A DNA stretch of 64,000 nt from JAEUIG01 sp046349775 (GTDB taxonomy: Bacteria > Planctomycetota > Planctomycetia > Planctomycetales > Planctomycetaceae). The DNA lies in the NCBI GenBank assembly GCA_046349775.1, contig JAXMBS010000030.1, forward strand, positions 1 to 64,000. Direction: 5' to 3'. Under the pieces are notes generated by a model. It did not search any database, was not told the origin of the DNA, and saw only the letters and a program-made list of their open reading frames with translations. A program made the translations under genes and the position numbers. The first letter of the stretch is position 1. Every line of letters starts with the position of its first letter. Positions 38,294-47,130 of this stretch are shown piece after piece.

Positions 38294-41200
38294 ATGAATC
38301 TGACCATGCTGCCGGCCATGTTGCTCGCGTTTCAGGAATCAGTCACCAAGACGGTCGATGCCGCCGGCGTCGCTGCCGATACCTTGGCCAAGGCGACGGA
38401 ATCAGGGGCGCCGGCGGCAACGAACGTCGCCAGTTCCGGTACCAGCGGCTGGCTCATTTTCCTGACAGTGATCGCGATGCTGGTCCTGCCGTTCGTCATT
38501 GGCCAAGCGCTCGCGAAACTGCTGCGGCTGAAAGACCTGAGCTCCAAGATCGGGATCGTGCTGTTCGCCCTCACGCTGGGATTGGCGCCGTTCGTCGGCC
38601 AGGTGCTGGCGGGGCGTCCGCTGTCCGACGCCCTCAACTGGGGGATCGACCTGGCCGGCGGAACCAACATGGTGTTTGCCGTCGATCATGAGGCCGCGGC
38701 CGCGCTGGAAAAGACCGTGCAGGCCGACACCATGCAGAAGATGGTCGGCGCCATCAGCCGCCGCGTGAACCCCAGCGGCACCGAGGAAGTGACGGTCCGG
38801 CAGGAGGGTCGGGACCGGATCGAAGTCATCATTCCGGGCGCCGATCCCGAGAAGGTGGAGCGGGTCAAGCGGCAGATCACGAAGCTCGGCAGCCTGGAGT
38901 TCGGCCTGCTGGCGAACATGTACGAACACGATCCGCTGATCCGCAGCGGCCGAGCGCTGCCGGACAACGTCGATGAACTGCGCGAGGGTGGTCAGTTGCG
39001 GGCGAAGTGGCGCGCGGCCGGCGAGGATCCCAAGACCCATCAGATCAAGCCGGTCAGCGCCGAATTTGGCGTGGCGACGCGAACGGTCAAGCGCAACGGC
39101 AAGGACATGCTGCAGTTTCTGGTCGTGGTCGAGCCAGATCCGACAAAGCGCATCAACGGCCAGTTACTGAAGCGCGCGTCTGAGGACATGGGGAAGAATG
39201 GTGCGCCGGTTGTCGGCTTTGAATTCAACGACCGCGGCGGGTACCTGTTCAAGCGGCTGACCGCGGCACACCTTCCCAAGGAGGGGGCCGGCTACAAGAC
39301 GCGGCTGGCGATCCTGCTGAACGACGAGATCCATTCCGCCCCCTCGATCAACGATATGATCGAATCGCGGGGCGTCATTGAGGGGGACTTCGATCATGCG
39401 GAGCTGACGGAGCTGATCAATGTCCTTAACGCCGGCGCGCTCGACGTCCCGCTGATCGAAAAGCCGATCAGCGAGTTCACCGTCAGCCCCACGCTGGGCC
39501 TCGACGTGCAATCGAGAGGCATCAACGCAATCTTGTGGGCGACGCTGGCGGTGTTCCTGGTGACGGGTGGGTACTACCTCGTCGCCGGGGCTGTCGCGGA
39601 CGTGTGCCTGGCCCTCAACATCATTCTGCTGATGGGTTCGATGGCCCTGATCGACGCCACGTTCACGCTGCCGGGCCTGGCCGGCGTGGCGCTGGCGATC
39701 GGCATGGCGGTGGATGCCAACGTGCTCATCTTCGAGCGCATGCGCGAGGAGCAGCAGAAAGGCTCCAGCCTGCGAATGTCGATCCACAACGGCTTCTCGA
39801 AGGCCCTGTCGGCGATCGTCGACTCCAACGTCACGACGATGATTACGGCCATCGTGATGTACATCTTCGGCTCGGAGCAGGTGAAAGGGTTCGCCGTCAC
39901 GCTGTTCATCGGGCTGGTGTGGAACATGTTCTGCGCGGTGTTCGTCGCGCGGCTGATCTTCGACATCGCCGAGCGCAAGCGCTGGCTGAAGAGGATCAAG
40001 ATGTTCTCGCTGATCGAGCCGCAGAACGTCGATTTCGTGGGCAAGACGAAGATCGCGGTGTTCGCGTCGCTGACGCTGATGGCGGTCGGGCTGGTGGCGC
40101 TGACGTTCCGGGGCCGCGACAACCTGGACATCGACTTCCGCGGCGGCTCGAAGGTGACGTTCCGATTTGCCGGGCAATCCCCGACCGCGGATGAAGTCCG
40201 CAGTGCACTGGAGAAGCAGTTCGAATCGTCGATTTCCGTGGAGCGGCTGCAATTGCAATCCGGCGGCGACGCGGGCAACGACGTGCTCTTCGGACTGCGG
40301 ACCGTCGACGACAATGTCGAAGAAGTCGGGCGGAAAGTCGCCGCGGCGTTCGCCGAATCGCCGCACAAGTTGTTGCAGCAGACGTTTGACTACGCGGCGC
40401 CGACGGTGATTCCCAAGCCCGAGGGAGACGCCGCCAACACGGCGGCGAGCGATTTCGCCGGAGGTGAGCGGACGGAAGTGACGGTCGGTCAACCGATTCT
40501 CGCCGCGACGCTGAAACTGGAGGTTGAGGGAGCCCTGCAGGGGATCAAGCCCGAAGGGGCGTCGGCCGGGCCGTACCCGGATGCCGGCGACCTCGTCGTC
40601 GTCGCTCCGAAGGACGTGCCGCCGACCGACAAGGCCACAGCGTTCGTCGTCGAAACCCGGCCGGCCGTGGCAGCCGAGCATGTCCAGCAAGCCCTCGACC
40701 AGATCAAGCAGCGGATAAACGGCCAGCCGGCCTTCGAGGAAAAGACCACGTTCGATGCGGCCGTCGCGGGAGACACGCAACGCAACGCGCTGATCGCGAT
40801 CGGCCTCAGCAACCTGGCGATCATTTTCTACCTGTGGTTCCGTTTCCACCATGCGACGTTCGGCATTGCCGCGGTGGTCGCCACGATGCACGACGTGATG
40901 ATCGTGCTCGGACTATTGGCGATTGGTGCGCTGCTCAGCCGCACGCCCATCGGGCCGGTCCTTGGGCTGTCGGACTTCAAAATCGACCTGTCGATTGTCG
41001 CGGCGTTCCTGACGATCATCGGTTATTCGATGAACGACACGATCGTCGTGTTCGACCGCATCCGCGAGGTCCGCGGCAAGAACCCGGCCCTCACCAACGA
41101 AATGGTGAACAAGAGCTTGAATGAGACGCTGTCACGCACTCTGCTCACGTCCAGCACGACCCTCATTGTCCTGAGCATCCTGTACGTGATGGGGGGCGAA

Positions 41201-41353
41201 GGGGTCCACGGGTTCTCCTACTGCATGGTGCTGGGGATCATCGTCGGAACGTACAGCTCGATCTATGTCGCCAGCCCAGTCCTGATCTGGCTGAGCAATC
41301 GGCAGCTGGCGGCTTCGGCGCGGCCCGCGCGGCCGGTGGCAGTCGGCAGTTGA
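38294..41353 (+). CDS. secDF: Fused protein translocase subunits SecD and SecF
   Basis: A 1019-residue fusion of SecD and SecF, which use proton motive force to help exported proteins leave the SecYEG channel. The N-terminal SecD half has a leader-like helix, LNWGIDLAGGTNMVFAV (transmembrane-1 end), an enlarged periplasmic P1 domain with RRVNPSGTEEVTVRQEGRDRI, the hydrophobic VNVLNAGAL-like block and transmembrane helices including GIGMAVDANVLIFERMRE-like GMAVDANVLIFERMRE. The SecF half begins near residue 590 with NLDIDFRGGSKVTFRF and ends in IIGYSMNDTIVVFDRIREVRG and SSTTLIVLSILYVMGGEGVHGF. Both characteristic acidic/Arg motifs of the proton path are present. Fusion is known in Bacillus and in some planctomycetes. 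The stop is followed by a spacer hairpin. Confidence 0.93.
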   Translation: MNLTMLPAMLLAFQESVTKTVDAAGVAADTLAKATESGAPAATNVASSGTSGWLIFLTVIAMLVLPFVIGQALAKLLRLKDLSSKIGIVLFALTLGLAPFVGQVLAGRPLSDALNWGIDLAGGTNMVFAVDHEAAAALEKTVQADTMQKMVGAISRRVNPSGTEEVTVRQEGRDRIEVIIPGADPEKVERVKRQITKLGSLEFGLLANMYEHDPLIRSGRALPDNVDELREGGQLRAKWRAAGEDPKTHQIKPVSAEFGVATRTVKRNGKDMLQFLVVVEPDPTKRINGQLLKRASEDMGKNGAPVVGFEFNDRGGYLFKRLTAAHLPKEGAGYKTRLAILLNDEIHSAPSINDMIESRGVIEGDFDHAELTELINVLNAGALDVPLIEKPISEFTVSPTLGLDVQSRGINAILWATLAVFLVTGGYYLVAGAVADVCLALNIILLMGSMALIDATFTLPGLAGVALAIGMAVDANVLIFERMREEQQKGSSLRMSIHNGFSKALSAIVDSNVTTMITAIVMYIFGSEQVKGFAVTLFIGLVWNMFCAVFVARLIFDIAERKRWLKRIKMFSLIEPQNVDFVGKTKIAVFASLTLMAVGLVALTFRGRDNLDIDFRGGSKVTFRFAGQSPTADEVRSALEKQFESSISVERLQLQSGGDAGNDVLFGLRTVDDNVEEVGRKVAAAFAESPHKLLQQTFDYAAPTVIPKPEGDAANTAASDFAGGERTEVTVGQPILAATLKLEVEGALQGIKPEGASAGPYPDAGDLVVVAPKDVPPTDKATAFVVETRPAVAAEHVQQALDQIKQRINGQPAFEEKTTFDAAVAGDTQRNALIAIGLSNLAIIFYLWFRFHHATFGIAAVVATMHDVMIVLGLLAIGALLSRTPIGPVLGLSDFKIDLSIVAAFLTIIGYSMNDTIVVFDRIREVRGKNPALTNEMVNKSLNETLSRTLLTSSTTLIVLSILYVMGGEGVHGFSYCMVLGIIVGTYSSIYVASPVLIWLSNRQLAASARPARPVAVGS

Positions 41354-41373
41354 AGCGAAGTAAGTTGCGGATA

Positions 41374-41414
41374 GTTGGTAGTGGGTAGCAATCGGTGAAG
41401 TCCTACCCACTCAC
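41374..41414. repeat. Inverted repeat between convergent secDF and M16 genes
   Basis: AGTGGGTAG at 41380-41388 pairs with CTACCCACT at 41403-41411 (9 bp, loop 14), with further imperfect copies (CCCACGACCCAC) downstream. It is a short member of the palindromic spacer class and could act as a bidirectional terminator. Confidence 0.5.
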
Positions 41415-42655
41415 AGCTGCCCACGACCCACTTTTTTCTCCCACGGACCCACGCCGACGATCGTAGTCGGCGTGAGCGGGTACTGCTCCAGCAGCCGCCG
41501 GACCTCGTCGCGCGAGACGGCGTTGAGCGTCTCCAGGTCGTCGCGGACGGACCGGTATTCGCCGCGGTACAGCCAGTTGCCTCCCAGCGACGACAGCCGC
41601 CCCATCGGCCGCTCGCTCTGCAGCACGATCCGCGAGGCGACCTTGTTGCGGGCCTGCTCCAGCTCTTCGGCAGTGATCCCGTCGCGCAAGATCTCGGCGT
41701 ACATCCGCTCAATTCGATCCAGATTGCGCTGCGCATCCTCCGGTCGGCAACAGACGTAGGTCACCCATGCGCCGGTGCCGTCGTAGTCGTTGAAGCCCAG
41801 GTCGGCCGACTCGGCGTGCCCCGGGTCGACGAGTTCCCAGTACAGCCGGCTTCCCTGTGCATCGCCGACGACGATCGACAACACGTCTGCGGCATACCGC
41901 AGCGGACTGGCCGCGCCCGGCGCGGCGGCCATCAACATCAGGTGCTGCTGCTGCGACTGCGGCCGGAGGACGAACTGCCGGCCGCCGGTCGGCGCGACTT
42001 CGGCATTGTTGCGGCCCGCCACGCCGGTCGGCCAGGCGGAACAATGTTCCTCGGCCAGAGCCAGCAGCTCGGACATGTCGATTCTGCCGGCGGCGGCCAG
42101 CACGATATTGCCGGCGTTGTAGCGGCGGACGTGATACTCGCGCATCTGGTCGGCCGTGAGTCTGCGGATGACTTCGGATGGGCCCAGAATGCTCATTCCC
42201 AAGGGATTTCCCGAGAAGTGCGTCTGCATGGCCGCTTCGTGTGCGACGAATCCCGGCATGTCGTCGTACATGCCGATCTCTTCCAGGATCACTTGCTTCT
42301 CGGTGTCAAAGTCCGCGTCCCGCAGGCTGGGACGGAGCAGCGCCGCCAGCAGCTCAAAGGTCCGCGCCACGTATTCCGGCAGGACGGCCGCATAGAACAG
42401 CGTGAGTTCCTCGCTGGTCGACGCGTTGTACCGCGCTCCGACTTCGTCGAAGATGCGGTTCACGTCGTCGGGACTGAAGCGGTCGTTCCCTTTGAACGCC
42501 ATGTGCTCGAGAAAATGGCTGACTCCCGAGATGTCCGGTGTCTCATCCCGCGATCCGGTGCGGACGAAGAAGCCGATCGCCGCGCTGTGGGCGCGGGGAT
42601 TGGTCTCGGCAATCACCGTCAACCCGTTGTTCAGCGTGGCGTGTTCGAAGTGCAT
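41411..42655 (-). CDS. M16-family zinc metallopeptidase (catalytic subunit)
   Basis: A 414-residue peptidase of the insulinase/processing-peptidase family. The catalytic HxxEH motif is HFLEHMAFKG (His47, Glu50, His51), with the distal Glu in ILEEIGMYDD (~residue 125). The C-terminal domain carries RPMGRLSSLGG-like, SERPMGRLSSLG and a substrate-binding region. These enzymes cut short or unfolded peptides, often after signal peptides. A partner gene that has lost the motif is located immediately downstream of its start region, at 42744. Together they fit the active/inactive pair seen in bacterial M16 systems. The frame is intact and the start is ATG 42655, giving MHFEHATLNNGL. Confidence 0.85.
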   Translation of the reverse strand: MHFEHATLNNGLTVIAETNPRAHSAAIGFFVRTGSRDETPDISGVSHFLEHMAFKGNDRFSPDDVNRIFDEVGARYNASTSEELTLFYAAVLPEYVARTFELLAALLRPSLRDADFDTEKQVILEEIGMYDDMPGFVAHEAAMQTHFSGNPLGMSILGPSEVIRRLTADQMREYHVRRYNAGNIVLAAAGRIDMSELLALAEEHCSAWPTGVAGRNNAEVAPTGGRQFVLRPQSQQQHLMLMAAAPGAASPLRYAADVLSIVVGDAQGSRLYWELVDPGHAESADLGFNDYDGTGAWVTYVCCRPEDAQRNLDRIERMYAEILRDGITAEELEQARNKVASRIVLQSERPMGRLSSLGGNWLYRGEYRSVRDDLETLNAVSRDEVRRLLEQYPLTPTTIVGVGPWEKKVGRGQL

Positions 42656-42743
42656 GGACGGAGAGGTTCGACGTAAGACGTTAGTAAGCGATATCAGCGA
42701 TCAGTGGTCAAAGCAGGCCGACTTGCTGTTCCCCATGACCTAT

Positions 42744-43987
42744 TCACTGTTCACGGTACGACAGCGGCTCGCGCCCCATCGTCAGGATCGTCGGGTCGGA
42801 TGGCGGGTGCGCGTGCAGATAGTCGAGCAGACGCTCGACCGTCAGCTCGTTGATGCGGGCATGAATCTCCTCGAGCGTGACGATTCGGCCCAGGTGGAAC
42901 CAGTCACGGGCGATCGCACCAGCCCGCGCCGACGTCGATTCCTGCTGCATCACCAGCGCGCTCTTAGCGCGGGCTTTGCATCGCTCCAGTTCGTCGTCGC
43001 CGATCCCCTCTGGAAGCCGCCGCAGCTCGTGCAGGATCACGTCGAGCGTTTCCTGCGCGCGCTCCGCCGTGGTTCCGGCATAGATCAGCAGCCGCCCTTC
43101 GGTCAGCAGCGTGTTGTGGGTCGCGTAGACGGAGTAGCACAGACCGCGGCGCTCGCGAACCTCGGTGAACAGCCGCGCGCTGCTGCCGCCCCCCAGCACT
43201 CCCGCGACCGCCCAGGCGGCGTAGTAGTCCGGGTCTGCATACGGGACGGCTGGTGCAGCGCAATGCCGATCTGCGTCTGGGCCGAATCGTCCGGCAGATG
43301 GTCCATCGACGCACCGTGCGGTACCCGCTCCACCGCGGGAGCGGTCCCGGCGAGCCAGTCCGCCAGCAGTTCCTCGACAAGCCGCTGCACGGCCGCGGGA
43401 TAGACGTTGCCGGCGATCGCGACGATCGTGCCGTTGGGGCGAAAGCAACACCGGAAGTGCTCTCGGAGCACCGCATGCGTCACACGCGGCAGATCGGTCA
43501 GCGTCCCTTCCGGCGGCAGCCCCCAGGGGGCGTCGTAGCAGCGGCGGCGGAGCTCGGAGAGCGCCTTCCGTTGCGGCTCGTCTTCCATTGCCCGCAGGTC
43601 CTGTTCAATGCCGGCGCGCGCCGGTTCGACTTCGCTCGCGGGCAGATGCGGCCGGAGCACGACGTCGGCGTAGATTCGCAGGGCGGCGTCGAGCTTGTCG
43701 GCGACCAGTGCGGCGGACAGCGTTAGGAAGTTCCAGCCGACCGATTCGCTCCGCTGGACTCCCAGCGTATCCAGCGCGCCGGCGAGCGCCCGGCTGTCTC
43801 GCTCGCCCGCACCCCGCAGCAGCATTTCTGCCAGGACTGCGGCGGCTCCGTTGCAGCCGGGGGGCTCATAAATGCTCCCGGCCGGCGTGAGAATCGACAC
43901 GGCGGCCGACTGCACGTCGCCCATCGGTTCGACGATCAGCACGGCGCCGTTCGCTAATTCCGAGACTTGAATCCCGCCTGATTCCAT
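42744..43987 (-). CDS. M16-family non-catalytic partner, one frameshift
   Basis: The second M16-like protein reads from ATG 43987 with ELANGAVLIVEPMGDVQSAAV and AGSIYEPPGCNGAAAVLAEM. The HxxEH zinc motif is absent: the corresponding position reads NGAAAVLAEMLL, so this is probably the non-catalytic subunit. Near 43245 the frame changes: QTQIGIALHQP continues as AVPYADPDYYAAWAVAGVLGGG in another frame through to the stop at 42744 (SARLFTEVRERRGLCYSVYA and LERCKARAKSALVMQQES). A single indel in GC-rich sequence explains it. Order is catalytic gene after this one on the same strand, with an 88-base spacer that contains weak repeat units. Confidence 0.75.
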
Positions 43988-44113
43988 GAGGTCCGCGTCG
44001 GTCTGGCGTGTTAGCGCCCGGCTTCGGCCGCCGAGGCAGCGTAACGTACGACGCAGCGGCTGCCAAACCAGCGTTTGTGCCAGTCACGGATGATTCGCGC
44101 CGGCAAAACGAAA

Positions 44114-44138
44114 CAGGCCCGTCGCGAGGACGGGCCTG
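44114..44138 (-). terminator. Rho-independent-type terminator after the MG-rich gene
   Basis: CAGGCCCGTC at 44114-44123 pairs perfectly with GACGGGCCTG at 44129-44138 around the 5-base loop GCGAG. Read on the minus strand, it is followed by TTTCGTTTT, giving the U-rich tail of an intrinsic terminator. It lies 30 bases after the stop of the gene at 44169. Confidence 0.75.
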
Positions 44139-44168
44139 CGGGCTCTCATGAATTGTGCGCCGCCACGG

Positions 44169-45116
44169 TCACTTGCTGGTGACCTGGCCGGTCACCCGAT
44201 CACGGACAACCGGCTGCTGATTCGGCTGTTCGGAGGCCTTCTCCGCCGCTTCGGCGGCCTTCAGTTCGGCCGCGGCAACGATCGACTGGGCGCCGGACAA
44301 CTCGTCACCGCTGAAGTACGGGACCGGTTCCGACCCCGCCTCTTTGTACTCTTTGCTGGTCAGTTCCTGCCACGACATGTCGCTGGCGAGGTGCCAGGCG
44401 GCTGCCTGCGCGGCGCGGCGTTCGAGCTTGCCTTTGGCAATCAGTTTCAGCAGTTCCTGGACGGCCGGCTTGTCGGTGAAGACTTCCGGCCGGACCAGCT
44501 TGTACTTCATACGGGGCTGCGGATTGGCCTTGCCGTGCTCGAGGCAGACCGAAGTGAACGGGACGCGGACAACCGCCTGGGCCGGAATCGAGAAGAATCC
44601 GCCTCCGCCCATTCCACCCATACCTCCCATGCCCATGCCGCCCATACCTCCACCGCCGCCCATGCCCATGCCGCCCATGCCCATACCACCCATCCCTCCG
44701 CCCATCGCCTGTCCCATGCCACCGCCCATGCCACCCATCATACCGCCGCCCATGCCACCCATTCCGCCGCCCATTCCGCCCATCCCCATGCCGCCCATAC
44801 CCATCTGCGGCAACACTTGGACGGCGACGATCGACTCGGGCAACTCGACGGTCAGCGGCTTGTCGGTCTTGTTCTCAACGAACACCTGGCCGCCAAATTC
44901 GTCCTTCGCGACGACGCGCGCGGAGAGCACGTCTTGATCCAAGCCGTCGAACAGGGCGACCCGTTCTGCGGACGGGTCGAACTTGGGACGGGTGATGACC
45001 CGCTTCTCCTTTGTCCGGGAACCGGCCGTCACGACCGATCCCAGCACCAGGCATCCACACAAGGCCCACACAATTCCACGGGTCCCCCGGACCAGCCCAT
45101 TCGGCTTGCGGCTCAT
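44169..45116 (-). CDS. Exported Met/Gly-rich protein
   Basis: A 315-residue exported protein. ATG 45116 begins a signal-like segment (GIVWALCGCLVLGSVVTAGS) and is preceded by AGGA 8 bases upstream. A beta-type domain (ARVVAKDEFGGQVFVENKTDKP) is followed by about 65 residues of Met-Gly-Gly repeats (near 44620-44815), then a helical C-terminal domain with RMKYKLVRPEVF and PAVQELLKLIAKGKLERRAAQ. Met-rich segments are known to bind Cu(I) in some envelope proteins, but here they may simply be a flexible linker; no Cys or His cluster accompanies them. The gene ends the leftward exporter locus and is followed by a good terminator. Confidence 0.7.
   Translation of the reverse strand: MSRKPNGLVRGTRGIVWALCGCLVLGSVVTAGSRTKEKRVITRPKFDPSAERVALFDGLDQDVLSARVVAKDEFGGQVFVENKTDKPLTVELPESIVAVQVLPQMGMGGMGMGGMGGGMGGMGGGMMGGMGGGMGQAMGGGMGGMGMGGMGMGGGGGMGGMGMGGMGGMGGGGFFSIPAQAVVRVPFTSVCLEHGKANPQPRMKYKLVRPEVFTDKPAVQELLKLIAKGKLERRAAQAAAWHLASDMSWQELTSKEYKEAGSEPVPYFSGDELSGAQSIVAAAELKAAEAAEKASEQPNQQPVVRDRVTGQVTSK
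44620..44812 (-). repeat. Coding Met-Gly-Gly repeat tract
   Basis: The minus strand encodes roughly 60 residues of GMGGMGMGGMGG type, built from a 9-12-base period (CATGCCACCCATGCC on the plus strand). The repetition is not perfect and is typical of slippage-prone sequence, so its length may vary between strains. Confidence 0.75.
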
Positions 45117-45435
45117 ACGCAATTCCTCGGAGAAGCCCGGCCGATCGGCCGAGACTGACTGGAAGTTCTGTGCGTTCCTTGAACCGTCGGCCCGGGGCCA
45201 TATCCCCGCCGCCTCCGGCTGCCTGCACCCGTCGGGGCGCAGCGTGTCCACTCAAAGTGATGTTATCGACGCCATTGCACCCGCTGCAACCAAAACTTCG
45301 GGCAACGCGCGAATTTCATCCGATCGCCCCTCTGCGTCCTGCGGCCGGTGCCGACCCCCATAGTTTTAACGATCTTGACACCCACGACTGATTTTCTGCC
45401 GGCCGGGAAACCAGGACCAACTTACTGAAATCGCG
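45117..45435. other. Gap without a gene between MG-rich gene and permease
   Basis: The 319 bases between the start of the MG-rich gene and the stop of the permease hold the ribosome site of the former (AGGAATTGCGT before 45116) and presumably its promoter. No recognisable gene, RNA or hairpin was seen here. Confidence 0.5.
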
Positions 45436-47004
45436 TCATTTGGCCGCCGCCGACCGCAACTGCTGCACAATCAGCACTTCCAGACCGAAGCAGATTCCCA
45501 GGAATCCTACGCTGAACACCGCCAATCCGATCGCCATTCCGACCCACTCGGTCCCCGAGGCGGACGCGGCACTCAGGAACATGACCGGCAGCAAGAACAG
45601 CGGCGTCGCCAGGCAACTACCGATCCACATGGTGACGATCGCCAGCAGCACGCCGGCCCAGGCGTTGAATATGATGGAGTACAGCGTCGTCAGGTGTGCG
45701 AACAGCAGCAGATAGCCCGCCATCGAGAGAAAGCCCATCGCCAGGGGAACGATCCCGCCCCCGGCAACAGTTTCGAGAACCTTGTCCGGCATCAGCGCGA
45801 GGCCGACGACCGCCCACAGCGCCGCGGGCACGAGCCCCAGTGCGCCACCTCCGAGTTTCTCCAGGGCTAAGCCGGGAATCGACCGGGGCAAACCGACGAG
45901 TGTCGCCCAGGTCTGTTCTTTGATTTCAGCGCGGAACAGTCGCGCTGCCAACACCACCGTCTCGAACGGCAGTGCGTACAGCATGCATTCCACCAGCTTC
46001 TCACCGAGTTCCCGTATGAAGTCGGACCGATAGGACGCGACCGTTGCCACGACAGCGAGAAGGGGATAGCCGAGCATGCGAATGAGCATCCACTCCCAGC
46101 CGCCGGCGAGGTAGTGGAAGTCCTTCCAGATGAGAGCCCGCGACCACGTGCGCCGCGACTCGCGACGGAGCCGCAGCTTGCGGTCGAGCAGCGGCAACGT
46201 CTGGGCGGTCGTGTCGCCGTCGCGGTTGAATACGCCAAACAGGGCCCAGCCCAGCAACAGCAACATCGCGCTGATCGCGAGGTTGCCGACGACCTGCACA
46301 CCAAAGGCGCCTTGATCAAAGCCGGTTTGCAGAATCTCGTACACGCGGACGAACGCGGACGCCTCGTACAGGTTGCTGACCGCAGCACCAATGAGTTGCG
46401 CAGGAACTGCCCCCGACGTGCGGATGCCGACTGGGACCACCGACGCCACGATCGGCGGGATGGTGAAATATCCCAGCATGGCGAGAATTGACCAGGCGAT
46501 CGCCGTTCCCGAGCGCCGACAGACGACGGAGAAGAACAGCCCGATGCTCCCCATAAAGGTGATATGCGCCGCCAGCGTCCAATAGGCGGCCCAGACCTGG
46601 CTCCACGTCACGCCGCCGAGCGTGATCGCCAGCAGCGTGAAGGGCAGCACCAGAGTCAGGATGAGCAGCGCGCTGACGAGCCGCGGGGCGAACTTGCCGA
46701 CAATCAGCGCGAGCGGCCGGACATTCGCCAGCGTCAGCAGGCCGAGTGTCTGCTCCTCTTTTTCCTCTGTGATCGTGGTCGAAAAGAACAGTCCGCCGGC
46801 CGCGGTGGAGAAGATCAGCGTCGTCCAGATGATCCAGGTGAAGAAACCCAGGCCCGGCGCGCCGACGGTCATCGAACTGATGTGCGCGCCGAACACGGCC
46901 AGCGCGGCGACACCCAGCATGCCGATCCTGAGCAGGTGCTGCGTCAGGAGTCGCGTGTCGCGCCGCAGGCCGCGCTGCGTCAGGGCGAGGGTCTTGGTAA
47001 GCAA
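45436..47004 (-). CDS. ABC exporter permease (paralogue of the next gene)
   Basis: A 522-residue integral membrane protein with about 12 hydrophobic segments. Its N-terminal half contains TTITEEKEEQTLGLLTLANVRP, also nearly present in the neighbour at 47131 (AITEEKEEQTLGLLRLAGI), showing that the two permeases are paralogues. This motif is typical of ABC-2-type permeases coupled to a CcmA/GldA-like ATPase. The ATPase is encoded upstream in the same direction. Substrate is unknown; ABC-2 systems carry drugs, lipids, polysaccharides or proteins. The start ATG 47004 yields MLTKTLALTQRGLRRDTRLL, and no frameshift is apparent. A palindromic spacer separates it from the paralogue. Confidence 0.8.
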   Translation of the reverse strand: MLTKTLALTQRGLRRDTRLLTQHLLRIGMLGVAALAVFGAHISSMTVGAPGLGFFTWIIWTTLIFSTAAGGLFFSTTITEEKEEQTLGLLTLANVRPLALIVGKFAPRLVSALLILTLVLPFTLLAITLGGVTWSQVWAAYWTLAAHITFMGSIGLFFSVVCRRSGTAIAWSILAMLGYFTIPPIVASVVPVGIRTSGAVPAQLIGAAVSNLYEASAFVRVYEILQTGFDQGAFGVQVVGNLAISAMLLLLGWALFGVFNRDGDTTAQTLPLLDRKLRLRRESRRTWSRALIWKDFHYLAGGWEWMLIRMLGYPLLAVVATVASYRSDFIRELGEKLVECMLYALPFETVVLAARLFRAEIKEQTWATLVGLPRSIPGLALEKLGGGALGLVPAALWAVVGLALMPDKVLETVAGGGIVPLAMGFLSMAGYLLLFAHLTTLYSIIFNAWAGVLLAIVTMWIGSCLATPLFLLPVMFLSAASASGTEWVGMAIGLAVFSVGFLGICFGLEVLIVQQLRSAAAK

Positions 47005-47012
47005 GGGTTATC

Positions 47013-47127
47013 GGCTTTTGGTTGTCGGCTATCGGTTTTCAGCCGTCGATTACCGGAATTCGGATTTCGACATTCGGATTTCGGATTTCCCTCGGGTCGA
47101 TAAACAATCAACCATCTACGATAATCC
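47013..47127. repeat. Spacer repeat with TTCGGATTTCGACATTCGG words
   Basis: GGTTATCGG and GGTTGTCGGCTATCGG words on the left face GATAAACAATCAACCATCTACGATAA on the right, an imperfect inverted relation. The centre holds a 21-base stretch (47059-47079) that recurs identically at 55110-55130. It lies between the two permease genes. Confidence 0.6.
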
Positions 47128-47130
47128 TGT

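Noticed and set aside
39164..40891. 575-codon minus-strand frame opposite secDF
   Set aside because: Antisense to fully recognised SecDF; no domain visible.
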